NCBI GenBank assembly: GCA_021234155.1
Contig: JAJEKV010000031.1
Coordinates: 15,706,885 to 15,770,884, forward strand
DNA length: 64,000 bases
From: Isoetes taiwanensis
Taxonomy: Eukaryota; Streptophyta; Lycopodiopsida; Isoetales; Isoetaceae
Direction: 5' to 3'
Shown piece after piece: positions 33,596 through 47,464 of the stretch (position 1 is its first letter; every line of letters starts with the position of its first letter). The translations under genes were made by a program, and so were the position numbers. The notes beneath the pieces were generated by a model that saw only the letters and a list, made by a program, of their open reading frames with translations, searched no databases and was not told where the DNA came from.

Positions 33596-34654
33596 TTCAG
33601 CAGCATAACTTTCTAGACCATGTTGATTATATCCTTAATGAGTAGACTTCAATCTTAAGTATCCACTTCTATATCATATTCATGTAGGTCTTAAGTGGCA
33701 TGTGTTGCGTTCTATTAATTGTACTAATGAACTATTGAGAAGCCGCAACATTTTCTTCTACTTCATCATGACAAGCTCCGATTCAAGGCATCATATTGAG
33801 CCCTGACATTACATGGGAAAGTCTTCATATTGAGCCCTAATGGGATTGAATTGACGTTTGAAATAGATTTGATCCTAGTTTAGGTGGCCTCAAAATGCCT
33901 TATTTACATGGACAATAATGTTGAGGAGACACAAAAAATACAGCTAATTGCTTAGTTTTACTATTATGATATTTTCTTCAAAACCTTATACGAATGTGTA
34001 TGTTTATTGTATTACATTGCGTTTTCATGGACCTCATGGACTAATTGGTCTCTCCTTCAAAATTGGATTCAATTGGTCTATCTAATTTACATACGACCTA
34101 CCTCGAGCTCTCGTCCACAAGGAAAGAAAAGAAAAAAGAAATGGTGCTGTGGTCGCCATTCCTAGTGTGGTCACTCATCTCCCATATACCAGAGGACTAT
34201 TGATTGAAAAGCTCAGCCATAATAATCGCATATCCTAACAACTTATAATATATTTGGAGGTGATTTAGAGTTTGTCTCTTGTAAAGGTGTTTTCTTGAAG
34301 ATTGCAATAGAGTTAATGGTCTATATCAATCATTGTTGCCTTTGTATAGGTTTTTTAGCATCACATTCAACAACCTACAATTCCATGTTGCATCTACATT
34401 TGAGAAAACACAAGAAAAAAATAACTGCTGCACATGTTTATGAGAGAATGAAAGTAGGAGATGGCATATGTGGTTACAAGAGAATGGGATGCTGAACATA
34501 ATACAATAGAATAAATATGCAAATGATTAAAAGACCCAGTGTCAGCACATTCGTGGGGTTGGATTATCTAGACGATAAGGAAAGAAAGGCAGCCAACAAA
34601 TTTTACACAAAAAGGAGATCAACTGTATAATATGTGCATGCTTTCTATTTCTGT

Positions 34655-34882
34655 CACGTGGCCTCTGTATTGTTTCTGTCACGTGGCCTCTATATTGTGT
34701 GTACTTCTGTGTGCGTGTGCATATGCGCATGTGTGCAACAGGGGAAAATGAAATGCGTATTTATTACGTATGTGGAACCATAATATTATCTCTCTGTGTG
34801 TGAGATAGATAGATAGGTAGGTAGATAGATAGTACTTTTTACGTCATACCACAAGGCTACCACAAGAGAGAGAGAGAGAGGG
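34655..34882. repeat. Short tandem duplication and microsatellites
   Basis: TCTGTCACGTGGCCTCTRTATTGT-like 24-bp unit is duplicated at about 34655-34700 and contains the G-box core CACGTG. It is followed by a TG-rich tract, a GATA/GGTA tract at about 34802-34832 and a (GA)n tract at 34866-34880. Confidence 0.8.
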
Positions 34883-35025
34883 GCAGACTAGTTTCAGAAG
34901 CCTATAATTTAGCATCATGGCTTTTGATGGAGTAAACAATCTATACTATGCATCCATGCTACAAAGAGACAAGTTAAAGTAAGAAATTATGAACAGAACA
35001 GGGTGGACCAAGATTGATTGTATGG

Positions 35026-35126
35026 GGGATGGAAACAGGGGAGACGATTCCAGGGGGTCCCGCGACCGGCGGGAGCTAGGAGCGGGTCCTGGAATCATCA
35101 ACCATGTTTCGTCCCCCCACATCATG
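35026..35126. repeat. Foldback (MITE-like) hairpin
   Basis: GGGGATGGAAACAGGGGAGA and the following GATTCCAGG pair with CCTGGAATCATCAACCATG and TTTCGTCCCCCC on the other side of a GC-rich centre (GGGTCCCGCGACCGGCGGGA). Arms are about 30 bp. It stands out as GC-rich DNA in an AT-rich region and could be a small inverted-repeat transposon; I see no convincing target duplication. Confidence 0.6.
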
Positions 35127-35324
35127 GTAAGTGGGGAGCGCCATCAATTTTTACCTGTTGATCGATTGTAGATGCCCAAAGCGGCGAGAGACGAATGGGA
35201 TTTGCTACTGCCGTTTTCCATTCCGAAGACGGAACCAACGACCCACTTTCCATGATGGAACTTAGTAATCCTAAGGGCAACACTTGGCTGGCTTTCAAGC
35301 ACCTTCCCTTTTCCCAGTAGCACT

Positions 35325-35535
35325 GTAAAAAATGTTCTTCTTCTTGTTCTTCTAAGTACATTATGGAGATTGGATACGTGCTCTGTAAAAAATGTTCTTC
35401 GTCTTGCTCTTCTAAGTACATTATGGAGATTGGCTACGTGCTTGAAGGCGGCTACATGCCCATACACATACTCTAGCCCATCCACATACTCTAGCCCATC
35501 GACATTGTAGCTGCTTCACATACCCTAGCCCATCG
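35325..35535. repeat. 58-bp duplication and 20-bp repeats
   Basis: A unit beginning TGTAAAAAATGTTCTTC and ending GGAGATTGGATACGTGCT occurs twice in tandem. Downstream a unit built on CATACTCTAGCCCATC occurs three times. No coding potential is apparent. Confidence 0.85.
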
Positions 35536-37615
35536 ATATGCATCGATTGCTTGCATCTCTGTCTATATCTACTAGCATCAAGGCATATGCAACGAGAAAC
35601 CTACACTTTGCCCTCTTCTCTTCCCTTACGGCGCCGCGCCGTGCACGCCAGGTGATTGGAGCCTTGGTTTTCTCCATAAGGCTTTAACCTTTGAACTAGG
35701 TCATATATATAGTGTTGAAAAAGTCAAGAGGTGCATGAATCTAGATTAAGATAGATTAAGGAGTGGATTAAAGAGACATTGCGTAATTAACGACATTCTT
35801 ACGCTATCGGTTCTACCGGTTTGTGATGATTAGGCTCCAAACCCTAAAACAAAAAAAACAAATAAAATAAACACAAAAATCCACGTGCTGAGAGATTAAG
35901 TAGTGCATAACAGAATCTGGGGCGAGCCTAACGGCCTCTTTAACTATCTGTTAATGAGAAGCTCTACCTAGCTTTGGTTTGGTAGGTTAGGTAAGCAAGC
36001 TCTGGGTTTTTTGGCTATGGAAATTGGATTTATATTCCGGCACCGCTGTCGGAGAAATGGACAACATAGAGATGTCGGAAGAAGAGATTTCTGAGTACTT
36101 TTCGAATCCCAAGCTAAGCAAATAGCTTTGAAGCTATCAACCCATCGCCATAACTACGGTAGCAGTAGCTATGACGCTAAAAAAAATAAAACTGATGGGA
36201 CGAAATAATCAGCTGCAGTTTTTTTGGGCTGGCTGGCAGCTTACAAATGAAGAAGAAGAGAGGGAGCCCCTTTCAGTTTCTGCCTGATAGTCCGGCGTAC
36301 CCATCTCTGTCTGTCTGAATAATATATTTTTTTTTCCAAGCTCTGACAGCCATTTTCCTCGAAATCAAGCTTTCGATGCATTACATCTGCTAAGTATTCA
36401 ATTCACAGCTTTGAAGGCCCAATTTTTTAATCCGGCACCGGCCCTGCACCTAAATGCTTGGTGACCTGTTGCTTCCACTTGCATTGACGAACGGAGTAGC
36501 AAGAACGTGCAAATCATAAATATGTACAGGCCAAAAAAAGGGCGCCCACGAGCCAAACACCTCTTATTTTTAACCAAGATTAAGTCCAGATTTTGCTCGA
36601 GAAACCCACGAGATTATTATGGACAACCCAAAAAAACGATTCTAGGTATGGCAACAAACCGGGCCAAAAAAGGCCGGGGAAAGGCCGGCCGAAAAAGGAA
36701 CGGAGCTAGCTATGGCAGTTATGCAGGAAGAATTTTCTTTTTGCTTTCACTTGGGGAAAGCTTTTTTGGGCGAGGAGGTATTTGGTAGATAGAAGGCAAG
36801 GGCCGCGTGGGGGCTAAATACTGATGCAATCAGGCACGGAACAGAAACCCAGAAAGCAGTCAGCCAGACTGTGCCGCTGCTACACTGCCACGCTCAGGCT
36901 TGATTCGACAACACAGCACTGTTCTATTTTACACTGCGAGCAGAAAAAACCCATTTTCTTTCCACCAGTTAACCCGAATCAAAATCCAAAATCGGCAGGC
37001 AATTCATGCAAACATAGCTTCCGGAAGTATTAATACAGAGAAGATAAAAAAAGCTTTGAAAAAAAGTCGAAGTGGGTGGCTGGTAGGGACCCATTCTAAC
37101 AGAGTGTGCCTGTCGTGTGCGTGTCTAAGCTAGCGCGGAAAATTGAAGCTTAGAAACACAGAATTCCAGAATTCGGCCAATTTTTTCCAGCTCTCTGCTG
37201 CATGCTTGTCTACATCTGCACGTTTTCCGACAACCCACAAAAGCGACCGATTAGAAGAACCCTTCTGGTGGGTAGAACTACCAACAACAAGAAGAATTCA
37301 TGGCCTTCCATGTACGTCCTTGTCTTCCCTTATTAAAGCTTCTCAACCATCTGCATTACAGAATTTAACCGGACTTAGAGCTAATCCGGATCGAACCCAC
37401 TTGATAATTGAATGTGTCCCTTGGGATTAAACAAGTCTTTAGCATTCAAAGGCTGGCTTCGGTTATGCAGCAGCGATTTTTTTCCCTTTTTTTTCTGTTT
37501 CTTTTTGGGTCTTGGCGTTAAGAGTCCAGTTGCGTGATGAGAGAGAGAATCCGCGTGTTGGGTGTGTGTAGTTTTTTTGTTTTTTTGCTCTGTGTTTGGG
37601 TATGAATGCTCTGTG

Positions 37616-40600
37616 ATGGTGGACATGGTCAGTTTTTCGAAATCAAAGGCAGATTTCTCAGCCTCATCACAGACTACGGTGGTAGTAGCAGCGGTAGCAA
37701 GTTCTGGTTATGGTAAACAGAACAAGGTAAGAGGGGCCGGGTGGTAGGAGAAAAAGCAAGGAGTAGGGAAGAAGAAATCTTCTTCCTTCTTTTATCCTTT
37801 TCTTTTTTAATTTCTTCTTCGACCCATTACCTGGTCCTTCTTGGCTTCTTCTTCTTTTTTTTTCTCCTCCTTCTTCCTCCTTGTTGAGCGGCTTCTGGCC
37901 CCAAATCCTTGCTTCCTTTTTCTTTCTGGCATTCAATTTGTTCAAAATTGAAGCCGAGAGATGTCTAAAGGACTGCTTTGACTGTGTTTTTGCTAGCCTC
38001 AGATGCATTAATCTCGTCTTGCAACTCTGCAAGCTCTGCTTCTCCAGTGTACCATATGTTGAACATCTGCCAGCAAATGCTCTGAGTTTCTTGTAAGCCG
38101 CTCTGGGCTGCTTTTGTCGTCTTTGTTTTGGGGCCAAAAGAAGCTCTTTTTGTGTATTGCTCGTATGAGCTTGGTCCTGTAGCTCGTGATCTACCTTTGC
38201 CCTCCAGTGTACACTGTATATGGCGAGTTTTAGAACCGCTCTGACTAACTGGAACGCATCTTAAGCCTCTCGGTTCCGAACACAGATGTTTATGTATGCT
38301 TCCAGTAGACTCACCTGGTGAGTTTCCACTCTGTTTGTCCTCTCTTTTGGTTTCTCGCGCTTAAATCCAACAAATCAACATATCTTGACCCCTTCTCTAA
38401 CTGCATTGTAAGAATTTCATGCGCTATTTCTGAGCACAGATCAGATGTCTCTAACTTATGTGCACCCTTGAACAAATACTTTAGATTTCTCTGGAATGCC
38501 CTCTGTTGAAGTACCTAGTTCATTTTTTTCTGGCCATTAATGCGCAACAGCTGCTAATAACACAAATAGTACTTTCAAATATGATTAACCATGACAGCTA
38601 TCGGTTGCTCTTTTTTTCACTCCATCTGATTCCTCAAAATGCATGGAAAGGCCCTCAATACTACTCAACCCCCAAATCTATTGTTGATGGATGTAATTTT
38701 TGATCTCTTTATGGAAGGTATCTTTATCATCCTCTGATTCGTTTCCTGTTTTGCCAAATGTAATGTGAACAGGTATTGGAAAGAGAAGTTCTGCCAAAGC
38801 CATGTTTAGTTCAGTACACCAGGAAGAATTTAATTGTTGCAAAGGGAACAGCCTCCACAGATGGAACTGCTGAAGGAACAGGTGCCATAAGTGGTTTAAA
38901 ATTAAGTTCAAGGGAAGGAAGGTATGACCAAGTAGTGGAAGAGGAGGAGGAAGGTGTTGTTAGACGGTCGGACCGCCTTAAGTCAGGCAGGGTTCACTGG
39001 GATACAACAAAACAAGGGGTACTCATAGGATCATTTGTCCCCAACTATACTATTGTTTGTTCATCTAATGAGATCTGTCTGAGACCTTTCAAGTTAATAT
39101 ATAAGCGTCACCAACGGTCACCACGCTTTCGAAAGGTGCGTTGGGGCAGGAAATCTAGAAGAAGTCCCAGCAAGAGAATTCTCAATTTAGCATTATTAAC
39201 ATCTGATATAGATGAGGATACAGGGATTGCCAGAACAACAAGTGCAGAGTCATTCAGTGATGTCAGTACCATTGAACATGAGAGTTGTTATGAATTTAGG
39301 TTGAAAAAACAGCTAATTGAAGAAGAAATGACCTCCAATGTGAGGACTTGTGGCCTTAATTCGAACAGGAGCTTGACCCAGTTGCTTAAAGATGGGAACT
39401 TGTCAGAGGACTTGATAGGGGAGGATGAGCTAGACTTGAATTCCATTCCTTCTATCCCTCAGTCTAATCATTATCTGACTGGACCGATATACAATGATCT
39501 CCGGCTGGGTCAGCCTGTACAACAGGAAGTGTTTTATGAATATCGGCAACAAGCTTCAGACAATATTCGTGGTGTAAGGCTTCAAGAATGCGGCATCGTT
39601 GAAAGAGGTGAAAATGCAGAATTTTCACAGGCTGCTAGAATGCCTTTCTACGGAGATGGTTTAAACATTCTGACTGACCAAGTTGTGGAGAATTATTTAA
39701 GATATACTAACAGTTATTGCACTGACCTAAACAGACCCAACCCAACTCCCTATGGATCATACTCTTCAGATGGAAGGGAATTGCATGGAAATCATGAGCG
39801 CCCTTCTGCTTACAATGGAGCTTCATTAAGTTCTTGTGTTATAGAACAGGGTCCTCTAGCTCCTGTGACACCAGAAAAGACAAGTCAGAAATGTATTTTA
39901 AATAGAAAAGGTGGAAAAACAATAAGTGAGACTGATGCCCAATCATGCACTGTAATGTTAGAAGGACCTGATCAGGCATCTAAATCACCGAAGAAAACTT
40001 CCTTGAGGCAAGACATGGGTATTGAGGATGAGTTATTTGACTTGAACAAGTTGCCTGAAAAGGTAGAGAAAGCGAAGAGGAAAAAACACAGACCTAAAGT
40101 ATTTAAAGAGAAGCCACAAAAGAAGCCCGCTAGCAAACCAGCTAAGGTGGATGGTAAAGCTACCAGGAGGAAAAGGAAAACGAAGGCAGATGGAGAGCTG
40201 AATGTAAAAGCCCAAGAAATATGCGCTGAAGATGGTGGGAACGAAATGAATAATGCTATTTACAATGACAGCAGCTCCAACAAGAATTTAGATTATTCAT
40301 TTGAAAAGCATACCACTTCCCATCCAAACATTTCTGCAGGTTATGCATACTTGCCCATGTCATACAGAACCAGTGAAGCCCAGCGGGTGTTTCCCGAACA
40401 CTATCAACAGGTGTATCATAGATTTGTTGGTGGTTATCCTTCCAATATGGATGCATCTCCTGCTAATACGATAATACCTGAACCAGATAAAACCAGCTTG
40501 CAATCATTAGGAATGCTTACAAAGAATCAGCAAAATGGTAAAGTCCGCCAGAAAGTGTCACGAAAGAAGGTTTTAGTGACAGAGCTCTATAATAAGCAGG

Positions 40601-43600
40601 GGGAAGATTTTGTCGATAATGTTTCTGGTGCTCCTAGTGCTCCAAAAAGGAAGCGGAAAACTAAAGAAGCCACAAGTTTGAAGGGTGACACCAAGCCAGT
40701 AGGTGCAAAGAGGAGAAAACGCGCTTCAATTACTGGCGATGTATCAACACTACAACAGGTATCAGTTTGTGGATTGAACTCTTTATCTGAGTTGGAAAGC
40801 ATGATGGAACACATAACGCGATGCATGGAACAAATGAATCTCCAAGATTGCAACCAACTTGTGGAGTACAAGGCACCTATCTCTGACATAGTACCGTATT
40901 CAATGCCCAAAAAGAAAATTAGACCAAAAGTTATGTTAGATCAAGAATCAAACAATATGTGGAAGCAATTGTCAACAGGAACATATACTGGTGGGTGTAG
41001 TGACTTCTGGGAGAAGGAGAGGCGTGAAATGAAGGTCAAGGTGGAGCAATTCATTTCGCTAATGCATCTTGTTCAAGGTATAAGCATTTTCTCTGTTTCC
41101 CATATTCAAAGAAATCAATAACACGTAAACATGCACCACTTTCTAAAAACTGTATCTTTATGCCATTCAATTCCATTGGATATTAATTAGCCTGTTTGAA
41201 TTGGCATAAGAATGGGTTTGGCAGAGTTTTCCTTCCGTAAAAGAGGCCATAAAGAACGAGATGGAATGCTTTCTAAATTATAGTCATTTTCGATGGTCAA
41301 TCTTAGATATACCCAAGTCTTATTATGAATTTCTGTGAGCAGGTGATCGTCGCTTCTCAAAGTGGAAGGGATCCGTGGTTGATTCTGTGGTAGGAGCATT
41401 TTTGACACAGAATGTGTCTGATCACCTTTCCAGGTTCTTTCCCATTATAACTTTATTTATAATTGTAATTGTAATGCACCTTTTTACTAGTTGTAGGCAA
41501 ATATCTCTTTCTGATTATGATGATAGCTTCTATATAACCTTTCTGGTTCTTATATTTGCAGTTCAGCATTTATGGCAATGGCATCCAACTTTCCACTAGC
41601 ACAGAAGAACAATAAGGAGGAAGATGCTTGTGAGGGTGCTGCTAGTGAGGCTTCTGATTGCAAGAAATCTGTATCTTCTCCTACCACTCAAGAAGGAAGC
41701 ATTTGCTTTCAGCAAGCCAAGATACCTACAGAATCTGAATCTGTGTGTGGTTATGATAGTTTAGATAGCCTGCATTCTGAACCTTGTATTCCGCCAGCAA
41801 GGATGTTAAACTCAATAATTTCAGAAGAAGCCTCTGGAACTGCCAATACTTCAATTGTGATGGAAAGATATTATGAAACTTCAGATTCTGGCTCTGGACA
41901 GCAAAAGGCAGATATCTGTTTGGTTTCAAGCACAATAACAAATATTGAAGAATCAGGAACAACAAGTGTGACAGCCAGAATGCAAGATCCTGAATGCCCC
42001 AGCACCCCCAGAGAAAGAGAGAGCTTGTATGAGGGTCCAGATTGTCACCCTAGTACTCCAAAAGAAATACAGAGCTTTTATGAAGGTCCAGATTACTTTG
42101 AGAAACACAGAAAAAGGTATCGAGTTCTAGAAGAACTTGAAGCTACACCAGCTCGATTGTGCCAAGAGCCGGTGAGGGATTTTCAAGATGACCTTGATAT
42201 CCCATTCGAACCAGCAAGAGAGCAAACGAGGCCCCGTGTTCAGCGCCAGTTGTTTGCTGAAGGATCAAGGTATTCTAAAGATGAAGAGAATTCCGTAGCC
42301 TGTTTGGATGCTAACTGCAACCCCCCAAGAATGGAGGATAATTCAGCTTTGATGTTAGAAAAGCTTGAGCATGAAACTGAAATTTCAATATCAGCTTCAG
42401 AAAATTTTATCTATGCGTCAGACAGAGGAAGTGTAACCACCATACAGGAAAGGAGTGACAGTATACAGGGAAGAGGTGAATTGTCGAGTTCACAACCAGA
42501 AAATACCTGCAGAGATAACATCTCGGTCCAAGAATCTGGTATAATACATGTTTTAGATGTAGAGTCTCAGAATATTTCTGATCAAGAGGCACTTCAAGAC
42601 GATTATAATCCCTGTGGAGAAGCTGTCTCTAATGGGAAGGTGCTGGTTAATGTTAAACTATGCTCGGGATGTGATGCATCTCCTGCTAGTGGGTCCAGTA
42701 CCTGCAGTACTTCCCGGGAGGTACTGACTTCTGAAAATCTTACAGGTGTCCCTGTATTGCCCGTGGATAAGCAAGAGAAAATTGATTTAAGGTCTCTTGC
42801 TGGGCTTAAGCGAGCAAAGCTTGAGGAAAGCCGATCAGCTAGTAGAGGCTCTTGCAATTGGGAGGCTATGAGGCAAAAAATCATTGAAGCAGAAACTGAG
42901 GAATCTGGAGTTAACAGTCCTCCAGATCATCTTGAAAACACAATTCCGGACGACTCTTTTGTACAAGATTCTGTTGATTGGGAAACTGTCCGTTGTTCCC
43001 AAGTTGCAGATATAGCACAGGTCATCAAGGAAAGGGGCATGAACAACATCCTAGCAGGGAGGATAAAGGTGGAATCCTTGGACATGTGCATTTTTGTCAT
43101 GGTTAAAAGTTTTATTTCTGTATAGCCTTCTGAAATTTTCATCCTTACTGCAGGCATTTCTTGATCGGGTGCATTCTGAACATGGAAAGATAGATCTTGA
43201 ATGGTTAAGGAAGCTCCCTGTTGAAGATGCCAAGTAACTCCTCTCGCTAAATGTAATTCGTTTTAGAGAAGCTTCTTTGCTTAACTTTACTTGGGAACAG
43301 GAATTTTCTTCTAAGCGTTCGAGGATTGGGGCTAAAAAGTGTGGAATGCATACGCTTGCTTACTCTCAGGCATCTTGCCTTCCCTGTAAGTGATGTAAAG
43401 GATATTTCAGAAAGATAGGTCTTGTTCTATGTTTTTTTTTGTAAAGGAAAATAATTTTAATTATAGGTGGACACAAATGTGGGCCGCATTTGCGTGAGAC
43501 TGGGATGGGTACCCATCGAACCGCTTCCAGAGGAGTTAAAGTTACACCTCTTGGAATTGTGAGTCTAAAATACAGCAATATGTAACCCACACTCCTATTT

Positions 43601-46437
43601 AATGCTCATGCTCATAACTTCATTTTATCTGATAGGTATCCTGTTCAAGCAACAATTCAAAAATGGTTATGGCCCCGGATTTGTACACTAGACCAGAAAA
43701 CATTGTATGCTTATTATTCTTAAGATGAAAATATTCGGTTCCGTGATATATAAACTTTTATATGTATCCTGTTGACTCTGCATTTAATTTTATTGATCAA
43801 TTCCTGCAGATATGAACTTCACTACCAGATGATTACATTTGGAAAGGTACTTGCTCATTTGAATTTCACAATATAGTCTGTAGTTAGGGGACAAAAGAAA
43901 TTGATTGAGCCATTAGCAATGGAAAAAAAATTGCTCTTATTTCAAATCCTTGGAGAACTCTTGTATGCTATCACTGGCTTTGAACCAATTGCGCCTTTCT
44001 CTTGCAGGTGTTTTGCACCAAAAGTCGACCAAACTGTAATGCTTGTCCCCTCCGGGCAGACTGCAAGCATTTTGCAAGTGCCTATGCCAGGTGTGCAATT
44101 TTTCTATTACTGTTCTTTTCAAGCTTAGCTCCTTAGTTCTGAGCACACATTCCATGGAGGGCATATCTGATCTTTATCAATTTCTATATAAGTTAAGCCT
44201 CTGGTTATAATTTCTTATATTCTTTTTTGGCTGGATGGCAGTGCCAATTTTACTTTGCCAGCTCCAGAACAAGCCGAGTCTTCAGAAAGGTTGAGTTTAA
44301 CAGCAGCAGCAGTTGAACAAAAGGATTTTTCAAACTTGTCAGAAAGATTGGCTTTACCAGCAGCACTTGAAGAAAAGGAGAATGCAGACAGTTCTCATCC
44401 AGTAGAAACTTCATATGGACGTGATTCTCATGCATGTAATAATGAACCTATTATCGAAGAGCCTACAACACCAGAGCCATTCTATGTTGAAGATATAGAA
44501 GATATTGCGCTACATCATGGTTACGAGGTTTGGGAGGAAGATTCAATCGACCTTAGGCAAAGTATAGTAGAGTCAAGTGACTGCAATCAGGGAATTGGAT
44601 CAACTGCATCCAATCAATCTCCACATGTTGTTATACATGATTTGGATTCAAAAGCACTGGTTGCCCTACCACCTGAAGCAGCATATATTCCTGTGCCAAA
44701 GCTTAAAAACATTGGGCGCTTACGAACAATCCATTATGTGTAAGCATTCATTGCCTTTGCATAACAGTTATCACATTTTGTATAAAATTTGGCTTAATAA
44801 GTTAGGTGAATAAAATATGAAATGACTGGATAGCATGGTTATCACTTTGCACTGTTGCGTTCTACCAAAACAGACAAATATTTTGCTATATTACAGACAT
44901 AAACTGCATGACAGTAATTTGTCAAGTACATGAAGTTCCGAAGGTTACTGGGGACAGAATCTCATATACTTCCGACTTGTTGCTTGTAGCATGTCTTCTC
45001 CTAGGCTTGTAGCGTAATGGGTTTAGTATTTTGTGTAATATTTTCCAACCATGATGCAAATTATCAGGCATTCTATTTCTAGCTACCCTGTTGTACCAAG
45101 TCTTTTTTTATTGTTCTAACAAGCCAATTCGCATGTGCAGGTATGAGCTTCCTGATGAACATCCACTGCTGAAGGAGGTGTGTTCTGTTCATTGAAAAGA
45201 AAAAGAGGCCACATGTGGGATGAGAAATGCACTCATCCGTTTCCATAATTTGTTCTCATGTTACAGATGGATGCCAGAGAAGTTGATGATCCATGTTACT
45301 ATCTTCTAGCAATATGGGGGCCAGGTTTGTGCAATCGGAAAATGATTCTTGCCAAAATTTGCGTTCTTTCCAAGAAGGGTACGCCTTCAGCAAGATACAA
45401 TGATCATTTCATGTCAACCTGTGCAGGTGAAACACCTGATGCTCCTCTTGGCCTTGATGGATGCAATGAAAACAGTAGACATGAAGAGGGAGCTGGAGGA
45501 GAGACTGTGAGAGGAACATTATTGGTACATGATAGCGTTACTATATTTCTTGTCCTCATATTAGCTCTTAGTTCTACAGTCATGGGTTAAACATTTCCAT
45601 CTTACCCCTTACTTTACAGATACCTTGCAGAACAGCAATGCGAGGAAGCTTTCCATTGAATGGAACATATTTCCAAGTTAATGAGGTCTCTGCTTTTTGT
45701 CCTTTTGCTGCTTGGTACAAATCTTCTGGTTACAAATGAAGTTAGACATAATTGTTTTGTACCATTCAAGAGCTTTCAGACTAGGTATCCAAATGAAAAT
45801 TGCATTAGAAAGAATAGAATAGAATAGAATAGAATAGAGGGGGGTTGTTAAAGAAAGGATACGAAGGAAAGGATTCTGGGGCCAACTACTGTCCTTATAG
45901 CTATTTCGTTGGTTTTAATCCAATCGCTATATCAAGTAATTTTATCAAAATCCATTCTGCAGGTATTTGCCGATCATCAAACTAGTTTACAGCCAATTGA
46001 GGTGCCACGGTCCCTCCTTTGGAATTTGCGCCGCCGTTTTGTCTATTTTGGCACATCTGTTACCTCTATATTCCGAGGTATATAGAAACAAATATTAAAG
46101 AGCATCATCGTTTTTACTTTTTGCTAATTGTGATGCTTGTAATTGATCAGGTTTCCGAACTGAGGAGATTCAAGCTTGCTTTTGGAAAGGTGATCCTCTT
46201 CACAACTGTGATCCCTCCTTCTGATAATATATATATATTGACCTTTTAGTAAGATAATTTTCAGGTTATGTCTGCGTCCGAGGTTTTGAACGCAGCCGGC
46301 GTGCACCACGACCTTTAGCACCAAGGTTACATTTGACAGCAAGCAAAAGGCCAATTATAAGGAAAAGACCAGTAGTAATCAAAAGACGGGCAGTAAGCAA
46401 GAAGAAAGGGGAGGAAAGAGTTGATTCAGGTATTTGA
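37616..46437 (+). CDS. DEMETER/ROS1-type 5-methylcytosine DNA glycosylase, 18 exons
   Basis: Excises 5-methylcytosine as a bifunctional glycosylase/AP lyase in active DNA demethylation in the nucleus (family knowledge). Exons by GT-AG sites and homology: 37616-37726, 38773-41077, 41343-41433, 41562-43068, 43154-43233, 43301-43385, 43467-43558, 43636-43704, 43810-43846, 44008-44090, 44242-44739, 45141-45177, 45267-45324, 45427-45524, 45620-45685, 45963-46077, 46151-46189, 46265-46437. Together 5544 nt, 1847 residues, no stop. The basic RKKHRPKV region is followed by domain A (VVDSVVGAFLTQNVSDHLS). The helix-hairpin-helix has GLGLKSVEC (Lys near 1377) and PVDTN (Asp near 1395). The Fe-S site is C-x6-C-x2-C-x5-C (1462-1478), and the RRM-like C-terminus includes IPCRTAMRGSFPLNGTYFQ and VCVRGF. 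The usual Cys cluster before that domain is not seen. Exon 1 is the least certain part. Confidence 0.93.
45809..45838. repeat. (AGAAT)n in intron 15
   Basis: Six pentamers AGAAT within the 45686-45962 intron of the glycosylase gene. Simple microsatellite. Confidence 0.9.
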
Positions 46438-47464
46438 CCAGGTATTATCAGAGGGTTCTTTGCATTCAAGTCTCAAGTTAATGGGCTTCATACAATTATT
46501 TCCCCTCAAATTGTAGAAATAATTTTTATAACAATCACATTCAACTTTGATTTTTCAAAATTATTTCCAAGAATTGGAAATTCCTGCCTTCGAGCTCCTT
46601 TTGTACTAATATGGAAAACTAATGAAATCACAATTCTTTTATTCTCAAATTGAATCCCTTGTTAATGGCTATCGTCATAGCCAATTTCCACGAGGAATGA
46701 GCCCATTTATGAAAGCTGAAGACTTGCTTTTGCTAGATGTAACTATATTGAAATCAATAAAATTTCTTTTGCCATCTTGTAACATTTAGTGTATGATCTT
46801 TTCTTGATTTCCAAATTTTATAATGTAACCTGTTATTTCTGGCTACTTCTAAGATGTTTCTCAAAGGCTCCTTTCTATTGGCAAGGCCTTCAAGGGCGAG
46901 AAAGGGAGAAATGAATTCTTGCTCCTCTCATTGGACGAAGATTTGCATGAGAAATGAATTCTCCTCTTATTGGATGGAGAATTGCATGGACTGCATGTTG
47001 CCTGAACATGAGAGATAAATACTCATTGAAGTTAGAGACGTTGCATTAATTTTTGATCGCGCAGCTATTAAAAAAGTGGCACTACTTTATTGTTCCAGTT
47101 TGATGTTCATCATGGGGGTATCTCTAGTAAGGAACTAGGCATGGGGAGAAAATTAAGTTCATGTGGTGCTTCATCTAAGCCCCTGGGGCAAATCATTTGA
47201 CATTAAACGCTCGCCAATGTTAATTAGGTTTCGCATTGTCTTCAATTGTGACAAATTCTTTAGTTCTTTAGTCTGCTGATGTTTTGTTAATTTTATTGAA
47301 TATATATATATATAGAGAGAGCATTTTTGGATGTCAAGATGTAAGTATGTACAAGTCTTCGCTTGCCATCTTTTGAGTTTGTAGCCAGGTTTTGTGTTGT
47401 CTTTTCTAATAATTTGAATAGACAAGATTTTGTCTATTTTGTCCATTATAATGGTGGTAAAAAT
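46438..47464. other. 3' flank of the glycosylase gene
   Basis: AT-rich, no gene seen. It contains the probable 3' untranslated region, a diverged duplication of about 50 bp at 46905-47000 (GAGAAATGAATTCT...TTGCATG) and a (TA)n(GA)n microsatellite at about 47300-47322. Confidence 0.6.

Larger units (their letters stand above)
31833..37615. other. AT-rich intergenic region upstream of the glycosylase gene
   Basis: No gene of confident identity. It contains the small frame at 33452-33595, microsatellites at 34.8 kb, a foldback at 35.0 kb and short tandem duplications at 35.3-35.5 kb, listed separately. A 22-codon frame at 36057-36125 (MDNIEMSEEEISEYF and so on) could be chance or an exon remnant. 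Promoter and 5' untranslated sequence of the glycosylase gene are expected in about 36.3-37.6 kb, but I could not place a transcription start. Confidence 0.5.
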
